A stretch of DNA of 64,000 nucleotides from NCBI RefSeq assembly GCF_001306145.1, contig NZ_LGKO01000004.1, positions 124,001 to 188,000 of the forward strand. The letters run 5' to 3'. Source of the DNA: Thermanaerothrix daxensis (GTDB lineage: Bacteria; Chloroflexota; Anaerolineae; Anaerolineales; Anaerolineaceae). Every line of letters starts with the position of its first letter. Position 1 is the first letter of the stretch. Of this stretch, positions 19,739 through 30,539 are shown piece after piece. Made by a program: the position numbers and the translations under genes. The notes under the pieces are model-generated. The model was not told the origin of the DNA. It was given only the letters and a program-made list of their open reading frames with translations, and ran no database searches.

Positions 19739-19791
19739 CCGATTCGTGCATCCCCCATTTGACCGATGGGACGCCCTAAGCCAGATGTAAA

Positions 19792-20439
19792 TTAGCCTTG
19801 CAGAATGCCTTTGCGTATCGCTTTGGCAACGGCTTCAGCACGATCATTAACCTCAAGTTTTTGATATATGTTACTTACATGGGTCTTTACTGTATGACTA
19901 CTAATTGAAAGACGGACTGCAATCTGCTTGTTTGACGCCCCATTTGCCATCAGGCGTAAGATCTCAATCTCACGCTCCGTTAGCGTACTCTCCTGCTCCG
20001 CTTCGGTGCTGCTCGAAACCCGTTCAAGCAATTTGCGCGTAATCCGCGGGTGAAGCAAGGATTGTCCGCTGTGAACTTCACGAATAGCATTAATCAATTC
20101 TTCTCGTGACACATCCTTTAAGAGATATGCCGATGCTCCAGCCCGTATCCCCTCAAAGATATACTCATCATTATCATAGACCGTCAAAATGATAAAACGC
20201 ACTGACTCGCACTGAGCGTGGATTAACCGCATGGCTTGAACACCGTCCATGCCCGGCATTCGCAAATCCATTAGCACGACATCCGGCTTTAAGCGCAGGG
20301 CCAAATCGAGCACCTCCTGCCCATCCTTGGCTTCCCCCACCACCTCAAAACCCTCCACACTGGAGAGCATTGCACTCAAACCCTCGCGTATGACTGGGTG
20401 GTCGTCAGCGATTAAAATGCGCACTTTCGGATTTTCCAC
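19792..20439 (-). CDS. NarL/LuxR-family response regulator
   Basis: The 215-residue regulator has a receiver domain with the acidic pocket (ADDHP), the phosphoacceptor Asp58 in LMDLRMPG, and a C-terminal GerE-type helix-turn-helix (TEREIEILRLMANGASNKQI, then SSHTVKTHVSNIY). I place the start at a GTG with AGGAGG upstream; the longer frame to 20499 has no ribosome site. It is divergent from the sensor kinase at 20580 and upstream of hpdB on the same strand, so it probably controls the hpd operon in response to an aromatic acid. A TATAAT on the minus strand (20485-20490) is a likely -10. Confidence 0.88.
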   Translation of the reverse strand: MENPKVRILIADDHPVIREGLSAMLSSVEGFEVVGEAKDGQEVLDLALRLKPDVVLMDLRMPGMDGVQAMRLIHAQCESVRFIILTVYDNDEYIFEGIRAGASAYLLKDVSREELINAIREVHSGQSLLHPRITRKLLERVSSSTEAEQESTLTEREIEILRLMANGASNKQIAVRLSISSHTVKTHVSNIYQKLEVNDRAEAVAKAIRKGILQG

Positions 20440-20579
20440 CGGACCTCCTGTAATAAGGGTGTTAACCAGAATCGGGACAATCTGATTATAAACTGGCAAC
20501 CCATTTTGAGGTAGAATACCACCATACCCATTATTCTTGGCTATCAGATTCCCTCAACAAGTTTTATAAACCACGAAAC

Positions 20580-22289
20580 ATGAGCAACCCCATGACCATT
20601 TCCCAAACGTTTGAATCGCCTCTCGAAGACAGCTTTCAGATAGGTCAACAAGCCGCCAACCTCGCCGCTGAAGCCATGGAAGCGTTGGGCAAGCAACTGA
20701 TTCGCCAGAAAGCATCGGATATCGCCAAACAAATCGAGATCTACCTTTCCTGCCACACTTATTCGTCTCTTGAAGCGCTAAGCGCGGACTCAACCCTGGC
20801 GGCTATTGCCGTGCAGCGGGTCGGTCAGACCGGTTACTCGGCAGTTCATGATACCCAGGGCATCAACCGATTTCACACCAATCCAGAGTTGATCGGTGCA
20901 GATTTACGCCAACTTGCTGGTCAATTCCAAAATTTCTGGGAAATTATTGAAAACTCTCTGAGCGGGGAATCTGAGGGCTACTACGAATTTAAAGATCGAG
21001 AAGGGAAAGTACGTAAAAAGTTCATGGCATGTTATCCCGTATGGCCACCCTCACTGCATCCCCATGGTCTGGTTGTTGCTGTTACCACCTTCATGGATGA
21101 ATTCCTTCAGCCTTCCCGAGAGATTCATCGTAGCATTCTCACCCTCTTGAATCACTTAGAAGAACGCACCCGCGCTGAAAAACGTCGGGCAGATCAACTT
21201 CGTGCCATTAACGAGGTGGGCCAGAAAATAAGTGCGGTAGTGGATGTGGAACAGGTCTTACCCACCATTGTTGAGTTTCTCCAAAAAACTTTTGCATTTA
21301 GTAGCATTCGTGTATATCTTAAGCAACCCCAAACCCGCTTTCTGGTATTGGTCGCTCAAGCCGGTCATGTCAAAGATAAACCGGTGGGCACACTTATAAG
21401 CATGGAAGAAGGGGTTGAAGGTCATGTGGCCCGTTCCGGCCAACCCCACCTTGAAAACGAAACCCTCTCTGCCTTAAAGACCGTTGGCCCCAAGGCCGAA
21501 GCGCTCTCGCGCATTGTGGTTCCAATCAAAATTGGTTGTGATACCCTGGGGATCTTGGATATTCAAAGCCCACGCTACAGCAGCCTCGATGCTCACGATC
21601 TTTTCACAGTTCAAACCCTGGCCGATCAAATCGCCATTGCCCTGGAAAATTCGCGCATGTACCAGGAACTGCGAGAAATGGCGGTGGTTGAAGAACGCAA
21701 TCGCATCGCGCGTGAAATACACGATACCCTGGCCCAGGGCTTTGCCGGTATCCTCATGCAAGTCGAAGCCCTGCGCCAGGCTTTAGTGCAGGGTAATGCT
21801 GACCTGACGAATGATCACCTGTTTCGCATTCAAAGCATCGCCCGTGAAAACTTAAACGAAGCGCGCCGCTCAGTGCTTTCCTTAAGGCCGCCCACAGTAA
21901 GCAGCCAGTCCCTGGAAGATCTCATCCGCAACGAAGTCGAGAAGCTCACTCGCGACTTGGCCATAGAAGTTCGATTTCAGGTATTTGGAAGTCAGCCATT
22001 ATTCACCACTGATGTCAAACAGGCCCTCTACCGCATTGCTCAAGAAGCGCTCTCGAATGTACGCAAACATTCTCAGGCAACCGAGGTACAAATCACGCTG
22101 AATTACAGCGAACGATCTGTCTCATTGTGTGTTCAGGATAATGGGATTGGCTTCGACAGCCAGGCTCAATTTGAGCAATCCTTTGGCATTACCTGCATGC
22201 GTGAACGGGCACGCATGTTTGGAGGCGTTGTAAATGTTCATAGTGAAAGGGGCAAGGGGACAACTATCGAAGCCGTACTTCCTGTTTAG
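20580..22289 (+). CDS. Cytosolic Cache-GAF sensor histidine kinase (HisKA_3 type), partner of the divergent regulator
   Basis: The 569-residue kinase contains a Cache-like module (about 45-175, with [19 protein letters not shown] and later [12 protein letters not shown]), a coiled coil, a GAF domain (about 215-360), a HisKA_3 dimerisation helix with phosphoacceptor His381 ([13 protein letters not shown]) and a HATPase domain to the end (DNGIGF motif). HisKA_3 kinases pair with NarL-type regulators such as the divergent neighbour. There is no membrane helix or signal peptide, unusual for a Cache domain, which normally senses ligands outside the cell. An intracellular ligand such as 4-hydroxyphenylacetate is therefore plausible but inferred. 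Its end overlaps the convergent chemoreceptor gene by 26 bp. Confidence 0.85.
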   Translation: MSNPMTISQTFESPLEDSFQIGQQAANLAAEAMEALGKQLIRQKASDIAKQIEIYLSCHTYSSLEALSADSTLAAIAVQRVGQTGYSAVHDTQGINRFHTNPELIGADLRQLAGQFQNFWEIIENSLSGESEGYYEFKDREGKVRKKFMACYPVWPPSLHPHGLVVAVTTFMDEFLQPSREIHRSILTLLNHLEERTRAEKRRADQLRAINEVGQKISAVVDVEQVLPTIVEFLQKTFAFSSIRVYLKQPQTRFLVLVAQAGHVKDKPVGTLISMEEGVEGHVARSGQPHLENETLSALKTVGPKAEALSRIVVPIKIGCDTLGILDIQSPRYSSLDAHDLFTVQTLADQIAIALENSRMYQELREMAVVEERNRIAREIHDTLAQGFAGILMQVEALRQALVQGNADLTNDHLFRIQSIARENLNEARRSVLSLRPPTVSSQSLEDLIRNEVEKLTRDLAIEVRFQVFGSQPLFTTDVKQALYRIAQEALSNVRKHSQATEVQITLNYSERSVSLCVQDNGIGFDSQAQFEQSFGITCMRERARMFGGVVNVHSERGKGTTIEAVLPV

Positions 22290-24534
22290 AGGGGGTGCTT
22301 ACCATCTCCCAGCGCACATCATACTCACAAATGGGATCACCGTTGTACACACAACGTGTCTTCCGAATGTAAGGTACCCCTCCTGCTGCCTCGATTACCC
22401 CTTCCATCCAACCCACATGGTTGTACGTGCACCGCTCGCGAGGCTGTTTCTTACCCATATCCACTTCCATGCGCACGTGGTTCTCCGCCAAATCGAAAAT
22501 CCGCACAATCACCCCATCGCCCCAGTTATGCCGCAGGCCCAAATCCATCCGGCGAATGATGTAACCTGGATCGCCGGGTTTGAAGTACTTTGCCAGAGCG
22601 GCACCTGGCTGAATATCGTATTTGGCCCGGTAACGCGTCATCTCACGCAGGATGTCATCCTTACCTCCCGCCAGGGTATCTTTAATGGCTGCCGTGAGTG
22701 CCCCCAGTACTTCAGGTGGATACTCCCCCTCGGGGTCTATTTTCCCACGTAGAATCTGCTGAACCTCAGCCGGCACCCGACTTATAACCTGATCCAGAGC
22801 AGCCTGTCCGTATTTCTCACGTACAAAATCCAATCGTCCAATTAAAGCACTTCCCCGGCTGACCTTTCCGCTCACCTGCTGGGTAACGATCCGGGCAATT
22901 TGTTGCTGCAAAAGGGTTGTTTGTTCACTCATCCGCTGGATAGATGATGTGACCGCCGCAACCTGGTCACGAATTTGTTCCGAAGCCTGTGCCACGTTGT
23001 TGAGCACACCCATATTTTGCTCACTGGCACCAACATAGGCACGGACAGTAGTGGTCACCTCCGCAGCACTGGCAGCAAGCTCCTCGGTGGCCGCTGTATT
23101 CTCTTCAACAACCGCGGAAACCGTTTCCATGGCGACCATCAGCCCACGAGTGGCTTCATGGATCTCGTCAGCAGCCTCAGAAATATCCTGGATCCTGCTT
23201 TCTACTTCTCCAATTCCCTTCAGAATGGCATCCAGTGCTTCACCCGCATGAAGGCTCTGTTGCACCCCTGCATCTATTTCTTTGCCTTGTTCCTGGATGG
23301 CCACCCCCATCTCGGATACTGACATCTGAATATCACGGATCAAGCCTGCAATTTCCTTGGTCGCCTGGACCGATTTCTCAGCCGGTTTGCGCACCTCATC
23401 GGCTACAACCGCAAACCCTTTCCCTTGCTCACCAGCGCGGGCAGCCTCTATGGCTGCATTAAGAGCCAGGAGATTCGTTTGAGCCGCCAATTCTTGGGTG
23501 GTTTCAAGGATGATCCCGATTTGCCGTGTGTTTTGCCCCACCCATTCAGCCTTCTCTTGCACATGCTGGGTGCTTTCTACAATTCGTCGCATGCGCTCAA
23601 TACTTTCCCCAATAACTTGCGAGCCACGCCGGGCTGAAACGGAGACCTCTCCAGTAACTTGTTCGGCTAGATGCGCTCGCTCCGCGACCACTTGAATCTT
23701 CTCTGTAATTTGTTGCATCCTTCGCGATGCCTCCGCCACGGCTTGGGCCTGCTCCTGGGCACCTTTACTCACTCCATTGATAGCCAGAGCCATTTGTTCA
23801 ATGGCCTGCAATGTGGCTCGCAAGCGCTCAATTTGCTCATTAGTCTGTTGGGCCACGTGATGTAGATTATCGCTAATTTCACGCGTTGCCTGACGCGTCT
23901 GATCAGCCGCGAAGGCAATGTTGCCATATTCGCGGCTGATCTGATCAATGTTCTGGGTCATCTTGCTAATGACTTCCCGCAGGGACTTCACCATCCTTAC
24001 CAGGGCTTGTCCAATGGCATCGTTTTCAGAACGTGCACCAATGTCTTGCGCCAGGTTGCCCCCGGCGATTTTCTCCGCAATCGAATTAATTTGCAACAAG
24101 TATTCCCGTATCTGACGCTGAGCCTGAAGCAAGTCTCGGATCTCATCCCAGCCCTCAATCGAACGGTTTTGCCCTAAATCCCCCTGCGACAGTTGAAGAG
24201 CCGATTCGGCCACAGATTGTATGGGCAACACAATGCGTTTGAGAGCCAGCAACAGCAAGAAATAAGCAGGCGCTACCGAAACCACCGCCAGTCCCAAACC
24301 TGCAAGGGTTAACCCTTGCTTCCCCAAAATAAAGCCCGCTGTTGCCGCCAACGATGTCATGCCCACCACAATGGCATTGAGACGAAGCGCTATACCCCGC
24401 CGGAAGACCAGATACACAATTCCTAACGTCAACAGCGCGACTAGCAAAATTAATCCTGCAAAAGTCAGCCCGTCCATCTGCGCCATTACTCCCTTGAATT
24501 CACCCCAGAACGCTGCCATGCACTCTTTTCCCAT
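22264..24534 (-). CDS. Methyl-accepting chemotaxis protein with C-terminal V4R-like domain
   Basis: The 756-residue protein has hydrophobic helices near 23-43, 52-72 and 78-98, a HAMP-like linker, and a long cytoplasmic coiled coil with the kinase-binding hairpin tip (about 350-390, [21 protein letters not shown]). Instead of a periplasmic sensor it has a C-terminal domain of about 190 residues ending in [17 protein letters not shown], resembling V4R/heme-NO-binding-like small-molecule domains. Just past the tip the usual VRKLAE reads VRKPAE (Pro384), which may affect signalling. No che genes are nearby. The ATG at 24534 is the longest start; an ATG five codons later is equally possible. Confidence 0.83.
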   Translation of the reverse strand: MGKECMAAFWGEFKGVMAQMDGLTFAGLILLVALLTLGIVYLVFRRGIALRLNAIVVGMTSLAATAGFILGKQGLTLAGLGLAVVSVAPAYFLLLLALKRIVLPIQSVAESALQLSQGDLGQNRSIEGWDEIRDLLQAQRQIREYLLQINSIAEKIAGGNLAQDIGARSENDAIGQALVRMVKSLREVISKMTQNIDQISREYGNIAFAADQTRQATREISDNLHHVAQQTNEQIERLRATLQAIEQMALAINGVSKGAQEQAQAVAEASRRMQQITEKIQVVAERAHLAEQVTGEVSVSARRGSQVIGESIERMRRIVESTQHVQEKAEWVGQNTRQIGIILETTQELAAQTNLLALNAAIEAARAGEQGKGFAVVADEVRKPAEKSVQATKEIAGLIRDIQMSVSEMGVAIQEQGKEIDAGVQQSLHAGEALDAILKGIGEVESRIQDISEAADEIHEATRGLMVAMETVSAVVEENTAATEELAASAAEVTTTVRAYVGASEQNMGVLNNVAQASEQIRDQVAAVTSSIQRMSEQTTLLQQQIARIVTQQVSGKVSRGSALIGRLDFVREKYGQAALDQVISRVPAEVQQILRGKIDPEGEYPPEVLGALTAAIKDTLAGGKDDILREMTRYRAKYDIQPGAALAKYFKPGDPGYIIRRMDLGLRHNWGDGVIVRIFDLAENHVRMEVDMGKKQPRERCTYNHVGWMEGVIEAAGGVPYIRKTRCVYNGDPICEYDVRWEMVSTPSKQEVRLR

Positions 24535-24629
24535 TGCGTTGATATTGGCGGCTCCACCTCAGCCATTTGTAATTTACCGATGGTCCCTTACCAAAATCGT
24601 AAATAGTGGCTAAAAACCCGATAAATTCC

Positions 24630-24666
24630 CAATTAAAATAAAAGGCGCCCTCTACCCGGGCGCCTT
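24630..24666 (-). terminator. Terminator of the branched-chain amino acid operon
   Basis: On the minus strand AAGGCGCCC and GGGCGCCTT form a nine-pair stem followed by TTTTATTTTAATT, a strong intrinsic terminator about 28 bp after the ilvE stop. Confidence 0.88.
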
Positions 24667-24693
24667 CGTTCAACCATTGCGCACGCAAACAGA

Positions 24694-25614
24694 CTACCCA
24701 TTTACATAACTCAGCCATTCCGCTGAGCGTGGATGTTCTCCTCTAACTACCTCTCGGAACGCCCTGGCTAAGGCGCGGGTCACCGGTCCGGCTTTGCCAT
24801 CGCCAATGATCCGGAAATCAATCTCCGTCACCGGTACCACTTCGGCCGCCGTTCCACACACAAACATTTCATCCGCAATATAAAGGTGATCCCGGCTAAT
24901 CTGCGTCTCCACTACCGGATAACCGAGATCCCTGGCCAGGACGATTAGCGAATCACGGGTAATGCCTTCCAAAACCGCCCAAGTTCCCGGCGTATAAATG
25001 ACCCCTTTGCGAACAATAAAGAGGTTTTCGCCCGTGCATTCCGCAACATATCCTTGGGGATCCAGCATAACTGCTTCATCAAAGCCCAATCGCACCGACT
25101 CGGTCTTAGCCAGCACGCTATTGGCATAGTTTCCAGTAACCTTGGCCTTGGTCATCATCACGTTGGGGTGGTGGCGAGTGTAGGACGAAACATTCATCCT
25201 CACCCCTTTTTCCTCGGAATCTTCTCCCAGATAAGCCCCCCACGCCCAGGCCGCAATGCCTACCCGCGCTACGCCGCTATCTAGATTCAGATCACGTTTC
25301 TCACTCTCGTGAAAGATCAGCGGACGGATATAACATGCCTGAAAACCGTTTGCCCGCACCACCTCTTTACACGCCTCCCCCAATTGATCAGCGGTAAAAG
25401 GCAGGGAGCGAAAGCCCAAAATTTTGGCCGAGTTGACCAGTCGCTCCATGTGCTCCTTCAACCGAAAGATGGCCGGACCGCGAGATGTGCTGTAGCAGCG
25501 AATCCCCTCAAACACCCCCAGCCCATAATGCAGGGCTGTGTTCAGAAAATGAACAGTGGCCTTCTCGTACTCAACGAGCTGGCCATCCAACCAGATGTAA
25601 CGTGACTCAGCCAT
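24694..25614 (-). CDS. ilvE: Branched-chain amino acid aminotransferase
   Basis: IlvE makes the last step to valine, leucine and isoleucine, transferring the amino group from glutamate to the 2-oxo acids. The 306-residue fold-type IV PLP enzyme shows the start IWLDGQLV, the segment HYGLGVFEGIRCY, the PLP lysine in the TKAKVTGNY region, and the phosphate-binding GITRDS and CGTAAEV motifs. I place the start at the ATG with GGAGGA seven bases upstream rather than five codons earlier. It is the last gene of the operon, 26 bp after leuB, and is followed by a strong terminator. Confidence 0.93.
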   Translation of the reverse strand: MAESRYIWLDGQLVEYEKATVHFLNTALHYGLGVFEGIRCYSTSRGPAIFRLKEHMERLVNSAKILGFRSLPFTADQLGEACKEVVRANGFQACYIRPLIFHESEKRDLNLDSGVARVGIAAWAWGAYLGEDSEEKGVRMNVSSYTRHHPNVMMTKAKVTGNYANSVLAKTESVRLGFDEAVMLDPQGYVAECTGENLFIVRKGVIYTPGTWAVLEGITRDSLIVLARDLGYPVVETQISRDHLYIADEMFVCGTAAEVVPVTEIDFRIIGDGKAGPVTRALARAFREVVRGEHPRSAEWLSYVNG

Positions 25615-25639
25615 AGATGATTCCTCCATATCTGAAAAG

Positions 25640-26701
25640 TTATCCTAACCGCTCAATGACCGCATCCGTCATCGCGGTTGTGCTCAACGACCCGCCCAAG
25701 TCTCGTGTACGGCATCCCTCCTCAATTGCACGATCCACTGCCCTTTCGATGGCTCGAGCTTCCTGTTCCAACCCCAATGAGTACCGCAACAGCATTGCCG
25801 CACTCAGAATGGTGCCAATAGGGTTGGCAATTCCCTGGCCTGCGATATCAGGAGCCGAGCCGTGAATGGGCTCATACAGCCCGCCGTGCTTCCCGTTCAA
25901 CGAAGCCGAGGGGAGCATTCCCATTGACCCCACAAGTACGGCAGCCTCATCGGTGAGAATATCCCCAAACATATTCTCGGTAACCACCACATCAAAAGAA
26001 TGGGGGGCACTGATCAAGCGCATGGCTGCGGTATCTACCAATACATGTTCCAGCAGAATGTCCGGATATCGCTGTGCAACCCGATTGGTAACTTCGCGCC
26101 ACAAGCGTGAAGATTCTAGCACATTCGCTTTGTCCACCGAACTCACTTTCTTCCGACGCTGACACGCCAGCCGGAATGCTAAATCCACAATGCGTTCGAT
26201 CTCGGTTTCGCTGTATTCCAGAGTGTCTACAGCATGGTACTGACCATTTACCCATTCGCGCTTCTTAGGTTGCCCAAAATAAAGCCCACCTGTCAATTCG
26301 CGCACAACGATCAAATCCACACCCTGAAGCCGATCCGGCTTTAGTGGAGAGGCTTCGATCAGTGCTGGGTGTACCCGAACCGGACGAAGGTTTGCAAACA
26401 CCCCTAAACCTCTGCGCAAACCCAAGAGCCCCTGCTCCGGACGCACGGAGGCTCGCGGATCATCCCATTTGGGCCCTCCAACCGCCCCCAATAGAACTGC
26501 ATCCGCTGTCCGGCAGGCTTCCAGCGTTGCCTCGGGTAGGGGATTCCCGGTCTGGTCAATGGCACATCCACCAATCAGATGTTCGGTGAACTTAAATGTG
26601 TGGCCAAAGCGTTGCCCGATTGCCTCCAAAACTCGCACCGCTGCACTCACAACCTCCGGACCAATGCCATCTCCTGGCAAGAGAACAATGTTAGCCTTCA
26701 T
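25640..26701 (-). CDS. leuB: 3-isopropylmalate dehydrogenase
   Basis: LeuB oxidises and decarboxylates 3-isopropylmalate to 2-oxoisocaproate with NAD; with a CimA pathway it can also act on 3-methylmalate. The 353-residue protein shows the family start [32 protein letters not shown], the substrate-loop [10 protein letters not shown], the DNMFGD-like metal site (here [12 protein letters not shown]) and the NAD-binding [14 protein letters not shown]. It overlaps the end of cimA by 11 bp, so translation is coupled. AGGAGA lies before the ATG. Confidence 0.95.
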   Translation of the reverse strand: MKANIVLLPGDGIGPEVVSAAVRVLEAIGQRFGHTFKFTEHLIGGCAIDQTGNPLPEATLEACRTADAVLLGAVGGPKWDDPRASVRPEQGLLGLRRGLGVFANLRPVRVHPALIEASPLKPDRLQGVDLIVVRELTGGLYFGQPKKREWVNGQYHAVDTLEYSETEIERIVDLAFRLACQRRKKVSSVDKANVLESSRLWREVTNRVAQRYPDILLEHVLVDTAAMRLISAPHSFDVVVTENMFGDILTDEAAVLVGSMGMLPSASLNGKHGGLYEPIHGSAPDIAGQGIANPIGTILSAAMLLRYSLGLEQEARAIERAVDRAIEEGCRTRDLGGSLSTTAMTDAVIERLG

Positions 26702-28268
26702 GTGTCTTTCTCCTGCTCAATTCCCAGAGTCCATATTCCACAGAATCCGCCAATGCTAGCCAGGAAGCTTCAATGATATTAGTAGAAGCTCCCACCGTAC
26801 TCCACTGGCTCACCCCATTGCTGGTATCAATGAGCACACGTGTGGTTGCCATCGTGCCATGGTTTCCATCCAAGATACGCACCTTATAGTCCTTGAGATG
26901 GAAATGATCAATTTCAGGATAAAAGGGTCGCAGAGCCTTACGCAATGCCCGGTCCAGTGCATTGACCGGCCCGTTCCCATCCGCAGCAGTATGAATGACC
27001 TCACCGTTGACCCGCACTTTCACGGTGGCCTCTGCGATCATCCCGCGCCCTTGGCGATGTTCCACACTTGCCGTGAAGTCAATCAATTCAAACGGTGGCT
27101 GATAATCCGGCTGTCGGCGACGCAACATCATCACCACTGAGGCCTCGGCGGCCTCAAATGAGAACCCCTGAGCCTCCAACCCCTTGAGGTCTTTTAGCGC
27201 CGAACTCACATCAAACTGTTCATCCAGGTTCAGTCCATACTCTTCTGCCTTGCTGAGCAAATTGCCTCGCCCTGATAGTTCTGAGACCACCACCCGACTG
27301 CGGTTGCCCACCAATTCTGGATCAATGTGCTGATAAGAGCGAGAAGTGCGCCGCATGGCGGCTACGTGGATGCCACCTTTATGGGCAAATGCGGCCCGGC
27401 CAACATAAGGGAGGTGCTCATCCGGCGCAAGGTTGGCCACCTCCGCCACATAGTGCGAAAGTTCGGTCAGTTTTGCCAGGTGCCCTTCGGGGAGGGCTTT
27501 GAGCCCCATTTTTAATTCCAAATCGGGGATGATCGAACAGAGATTTGCATTTCCACAACGCTCACCGTAACCGTTGATCGTGCCCTGCACCTGAATACAC
27601 CCCTCACGCACCGCTACCAACGAGTTCGCCACCGCGCACTCGCTATCGTTGTGAGCATGAATACCCAATTGGGCTGCGGGGAAGTGTTTCCGAACTGTCC
27701 GTACAATCTCACCCACCTCCCAGGGTAGTGTGCCTCCGTTGGTATCGCAAAGCACCAGCGTTTCAGCACCTCCCCGCAAGGCTGCCTCTAGGGTCTGAAG
27801 GGCGTAGTTTGCATCCTCTTTGTAGCCATCGAAGAAGTGCTCGGCATCGTAAATAACTTTGCGCCCGTTTTGAACCAGGTAAGCCACACTCTCTTCGATC
27901 ATCCGAAGGTTATTTTGCGGTGTCGTTCGAATGACCTCATGCACATGCAGAAGTGAGGATTTGCCCACAACCGCACAATAGGGGGTCTGCGCATCCAACA
28001 ACGCCCGAATGTTCTCATCCTCGTGCGCGCGCTTTTCTGCCGCGCAGGTCATTCCAAACGCTACAATCTTGGCATGACGCCATTCCATTTTGGCAGCCCG
28101 GCGAAAGAACTCAGCATCTTTTGGGTTAGATCCAGGCCATCCCCCCTCAATAAACGCCACGCCCAGATCATCCAAGCGCCGTGCGATGTTCAATTTATCA
28201 TCCACAGAGAACGAGATATCGGTCCGCTGGGAGCCATCTCTCAAGGTGGTATCATAGATCTGGATCAT
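26691..28268 (-). CDS. cimA: (R)-citramalate synthase
   Basis: CimA condenses pyruvate and acetyl-CoA to citramalate, giving 2-oxobutyrate for isoleucine without threonine deaminase. The 525-residue protein belongs to the DRE-TIM group: [10 protein letters not shown] at the N-terminus, a metal-binding HAHND motif and [10 protein letters not shown]. The longer [19 protein letters not shown] and [13 protein letters not shown] segments are typical of CimA rather than leuA, and a C-terminal LeuA-type allosteric domain is present (about 400-525). A separate leuA in the same operon supports the division of labour. It follows leuD by about 14 bp. Confidence 0.92.
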   Translation of the reverse strand: MIQIYDTTLRDGSQRTDISFSVDDKLNIARRLDDLGVAFIEGGWPGSNPKDAEFFRRAAKMEWRHAKIVAFGMTCAAEKRAHEDENIRALLDAQTPYCAVVGKSSLLHVHEVIRTTPQNNLRMIEESVAYLVQNGRKVIYDAEHFFDGYKEDANYALQTLEAALRGGAETLVLCDTNGGTLPWEVGEIVRTVRKHFPAAQLGIHAHNDSECAVANSLVAVREGCIQVQGTINGYGERCGNANLCSIIPDLELKMGLKALPEGHLAKLTELSHYVAEVANLAPDEHLPYVGRAAFAHKGGIHVAAMRRTSRSYQHIDPELVGNRSRVVVSELSGRGNLLSKAEEYGLNLDEQFDVSSALKDLKGLEAQGFSFEAAEASVVMMLRRRQPDYQPPFELIDFTASVEHRQGRGMIAEATVKVRVNGEVIHTAADGNGPVNALDRALRKALRPFYPEIDHFHLKDYKVRILDGNHGTMATTRVLIDTSNGVSQWSTVGASTNIIEASWLALADSVEYGLWELSRRKTHEG

Positions 28269-28282
28269 GGCCGCAACTCCCT

Positions 28283-28873
28283 CTACCTGGTAAGATATCT
28301 GGACTCAAAAGCCGCAATTTCAGGTTCTAAACTGAGCAAATAGCCGAGTTCGTCAACACCGCGTAATAAACAGTCTTTTGAAAATGGGTCAATGGGGAAC
28401 TGCACCTCTCGGTCAAGCCAGCGCAGAGTTTGGGTTTCAAGATCAATCGTCAACGTCTGAGCCGGGTCTTGCAGGAAAAGGCGCATTAAATCCTGGTGCA
28501 CCTCGGGCGATACAATCACCGGTAGCAAACCGTTTTTGAGCGCATTATTGCGGAAGATATCCGCAAATGATGTGGAAATCACGGCGCGAAAGCCCCAGCC
28601 CAACAAAGCCCAGGCAGCGTGTTCGCGCGAGGAGCCACACCCAAAGTTATCGCCCGTCAGAAGGATCTGAGCTCCCTGGCTTTCGGGGCGATTCAAGACA
28701 AACGCGGGATCAGGTTGCCCATCGGCAAGGTAACGCCAATCTGCAAAAAGGCTGGCTCCCAGACCATGTTTATCTGTGGTTTTCAAGAAACGGGCTGGGA
28801 TGATCTGGTCGGTATCGATGTTATCCACCGGTAACACCACAACCCGCGAGGTCAAACACTTAAAGGCTTCCAT
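28283..28873 (-). CDS. leuD: 3-isopropylmalate dehydratase small subunit
   Basis: With LeuC this isomerises 2- to 3-isopropylmalate (and probably citramalate to 3-methylmalate). The 196-residue swivel-domain protein shows [15 protein letters not shown] near the N-terminus and [13 protein letters not shown], both diagnostic. The ATG follows AGGAGG by a rather long spacer of eleven bases; the alternative ATG nearer the ribosome site is in another frame and stops at once. It lies 15 bp after leuC. Confidence 0.94.
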   Translation of the reverse strand: MEAFKCLTSRVVVLPVDNIDTDQIIPARFLKTTDKHGLGASLFADWRYLADGQPDPAFVLNRPESQGAQILLTGDNFGCGSSREHAAWALLGWGFRAVISTSFADIFRNNALKNGLLPVIVSPEVHQDLMRLFLQDPAQTLTIDLETQTLRWLDREVQFPIDPFSKDCLLRGVDELGYLLSLEPEIAAFESRYLTR

Positions 28874-28888
28874 AGGTCTTCATACCTC

Positions 28889-30316
28889 CTAGAGCAAGGT
28901 ACGGGGATCGGTAATCACACCATTAATGGCCGTTGCCGCTGCCGTGAGCGGACTGGCTAAGAAAGTGCGCCCGCCTCGCCCCTGCCGTCCTTCGAAATTT
29001 CGATTGCTGGTACTCACGGCATATTGTCCTGGCGCTAGGGCATCCCCGTTCATTGCAATGCACATTGAACAGCCCGGCTCGCGCCACTCTGCTCCGGCCT
29101 CCTTGAAAATACGATCTAGACCTTCAGCTTCAGCCGCCCGTTTGACCTGCTGAGAACCCGGTACAACCAGAACCCGCACATTGGGAGCCACCTTGCGACC
29201 TTTAATCAGGCTGGCCGCTTGGCGCAAATCCGTCAACCGCCCGTTGGTGCACGATCCGATAAAAACCACATCCACTGGATGCCCCAGTAAGGGCTCACCG
29301 GGGCGCAATCCCATGTACGCCAATGCCTTCTCTAGAGCGGCTCGCTGAGCCGGATCGGTTATTGCGTCTGGATCGGGAATGCGGCCAGTGATGGGCATCC
29401 CCATTCCTGGGTTTGTGCCGTAGGTAATCATTGGCTCCAAACGGCTCACATCCAGGGTGACCACTTTATCGTAAACCGCTTCCTCATCACTGGGCAGTGT
29501 GCGCCAATCAGCCAAGGCTTTTTCCCAGGCAGCCCCCTGGGGAGCAAAGGGGCGTCCTGCCAGATATTCAAACGTGACATCATCAGGGGCTACCATACCC
29601 GCCCGCGCCCCAGCCTCTATGGACATGTTACACAAAGTCATGCGCTCCTCCATAGAAAGCGCACGCACCGCCGGGCCGGCATACTCCAGAACGTGTCCCG
29701 TGCCCCCACCTGTGCCAATCTGGGCAATAAGCGCCAGTATCATATCCTTGGCGGTTACCCCTTTGCCCGGGTAGCCCTCCATGTTCACTAAACAGGTCTT
29801 AGGGCGACGCTGTAGCAGGCATTGCGTAGCGAGAACATGCTCAACCTCGCTGGTGCCAATTCCAAAAGCCAGAGCCCCAAAAGCCCCATGGGTAGAGGTA
29901 TGGCTATCCCCACAGACAATGGTCAAACCCGGTTGGGTTAACCCCAATTCCGGTCCCACAACGTGCACAATACCCTGATAGGGACTATCTAACCCCATTA
30001 GCTGAATGCCAAATTCACGGCAGTTTTCCTCCAACTGACGGATCTGCCGCCGGCTCATTTCATCGGCAAACGCCAACCGCCCTTCAGGTCGTCCATCCGG
30101 CGATGGAATTGTGGGTACACCATGATCCACCGTTGCGAAGGTACGTTCTGGTCGCCGGACCCGCAACCCCTTTTCACGCAGAGCGCTAAATGCCTGGGGG
30201 GAAGTTACCTCATGAATAAGATGCAGGTCTATATAAAGCACTGCGGGTGACTGGGGAGGTTCTACGACAACGTGTCGCTCCCAGATTTTTTCAAACAGCG
30301 TCTTTGGGGTCATCAT
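28889..30316 (-). CDS. leuC: 3-isopropylmalate dehydratase large subunit
   Basis: This aconitase-family catalytic subunit carries a [4Fe-4S] cluster. Landmarks in the 475 residues are [27 protein letters not shown], the cluster cysteine in FIGSCTNGR and the paired cysteines in [11 protein letters not shown]. The start overlaps the preceding 71-codon gene by 26 bp in another frame, so its translation is probably coupled to that small gene; no independent ribosome site is clear. Confidence 0.95.
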   Translation of the reverse strand: MMTPKTLFEKIWERHVVVEPPQSPAVLYIDLHLIHEVTSPQAFSALREKGLRVRRPERTFATVDHGVPTIPSPDGRPEGRLAFADEMSRRQIRQLEENCREFGIQLMGLDSPYQGIVHVVGPELGLTQPGLTIVCGDSHTSTHGAFGALAFGIGTSEVEHVLATQCLLQRRPKTCLVNMEGYPGKGVTAKDMILALIAQIGTGGGTGHVLEYAGPAVRALSMEERMTLCNMSIEAGARAGMVAPDDVTFEYLAGRPFAPQGAAWEKALADWRTLPSDEEAVYDKVVTLDVSRLEPMITYGTNPGMGMPITGRIPDPDAITDPAQRAALEKALAYMGLRPGEPLLGHPVDVVFIGSCTNGRLTDLRQAASLIKGRKVAPNVRVLVVPGSQQVKRAAEAEGLDRIFKEAGAEWREPGCSMCIAMNGDALAPGQYAVSTSNRNFEGRQGRGGRTFLASPLTAAATAINGVITDPRTLL

Positions 30317-30506
30317 AGGCGTCTACACTCGATGTGAAGGATTGTTCAAAGGCCGTGCCATTCATGTCCGCCATGCTATTCAGCGGATGGGGTGGATTTA
30401 GGTAGGCGCTCATATCCCACCGCCCCGGAATGGTGCGGGGCATATCAAACCAATGGCGATAACCCGTTGGACCGGGATTCTCAGAACTTACACGTCGCGG
30501 ATTCAT
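30291..30506 (-). CDS. Small conserved-looking gene between leuA and leuC
   Basis: The 71-residue frame has an excellent ribosome site (AAAGGAGGAATGAC before the ATG) and ends inside the first codons of leuC, an arrangement typical of translational coupling. The product is proline- and acidic-rich (starting [20 protein letters not shown]), without cysteines, membrane helices or a domain I recognise. It sits exactly between leuA (stop at 30540) and leuC. It may be a small protein of the leucine pathway or serve mainly to load ribosomes onto leuC. Confidence 0.62.
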   Translation of the reverse strand: MNPRRVSSENPGPTGYRHWFDMPRTIPGRWDMSAYLNPPHPLNSMADMNGTAFEQSFTSSVDAYDDPKDAV

Positions 30507-30539
30507 GTCATTCCTCCTTTGGCAAATGGCTTGGAAATC

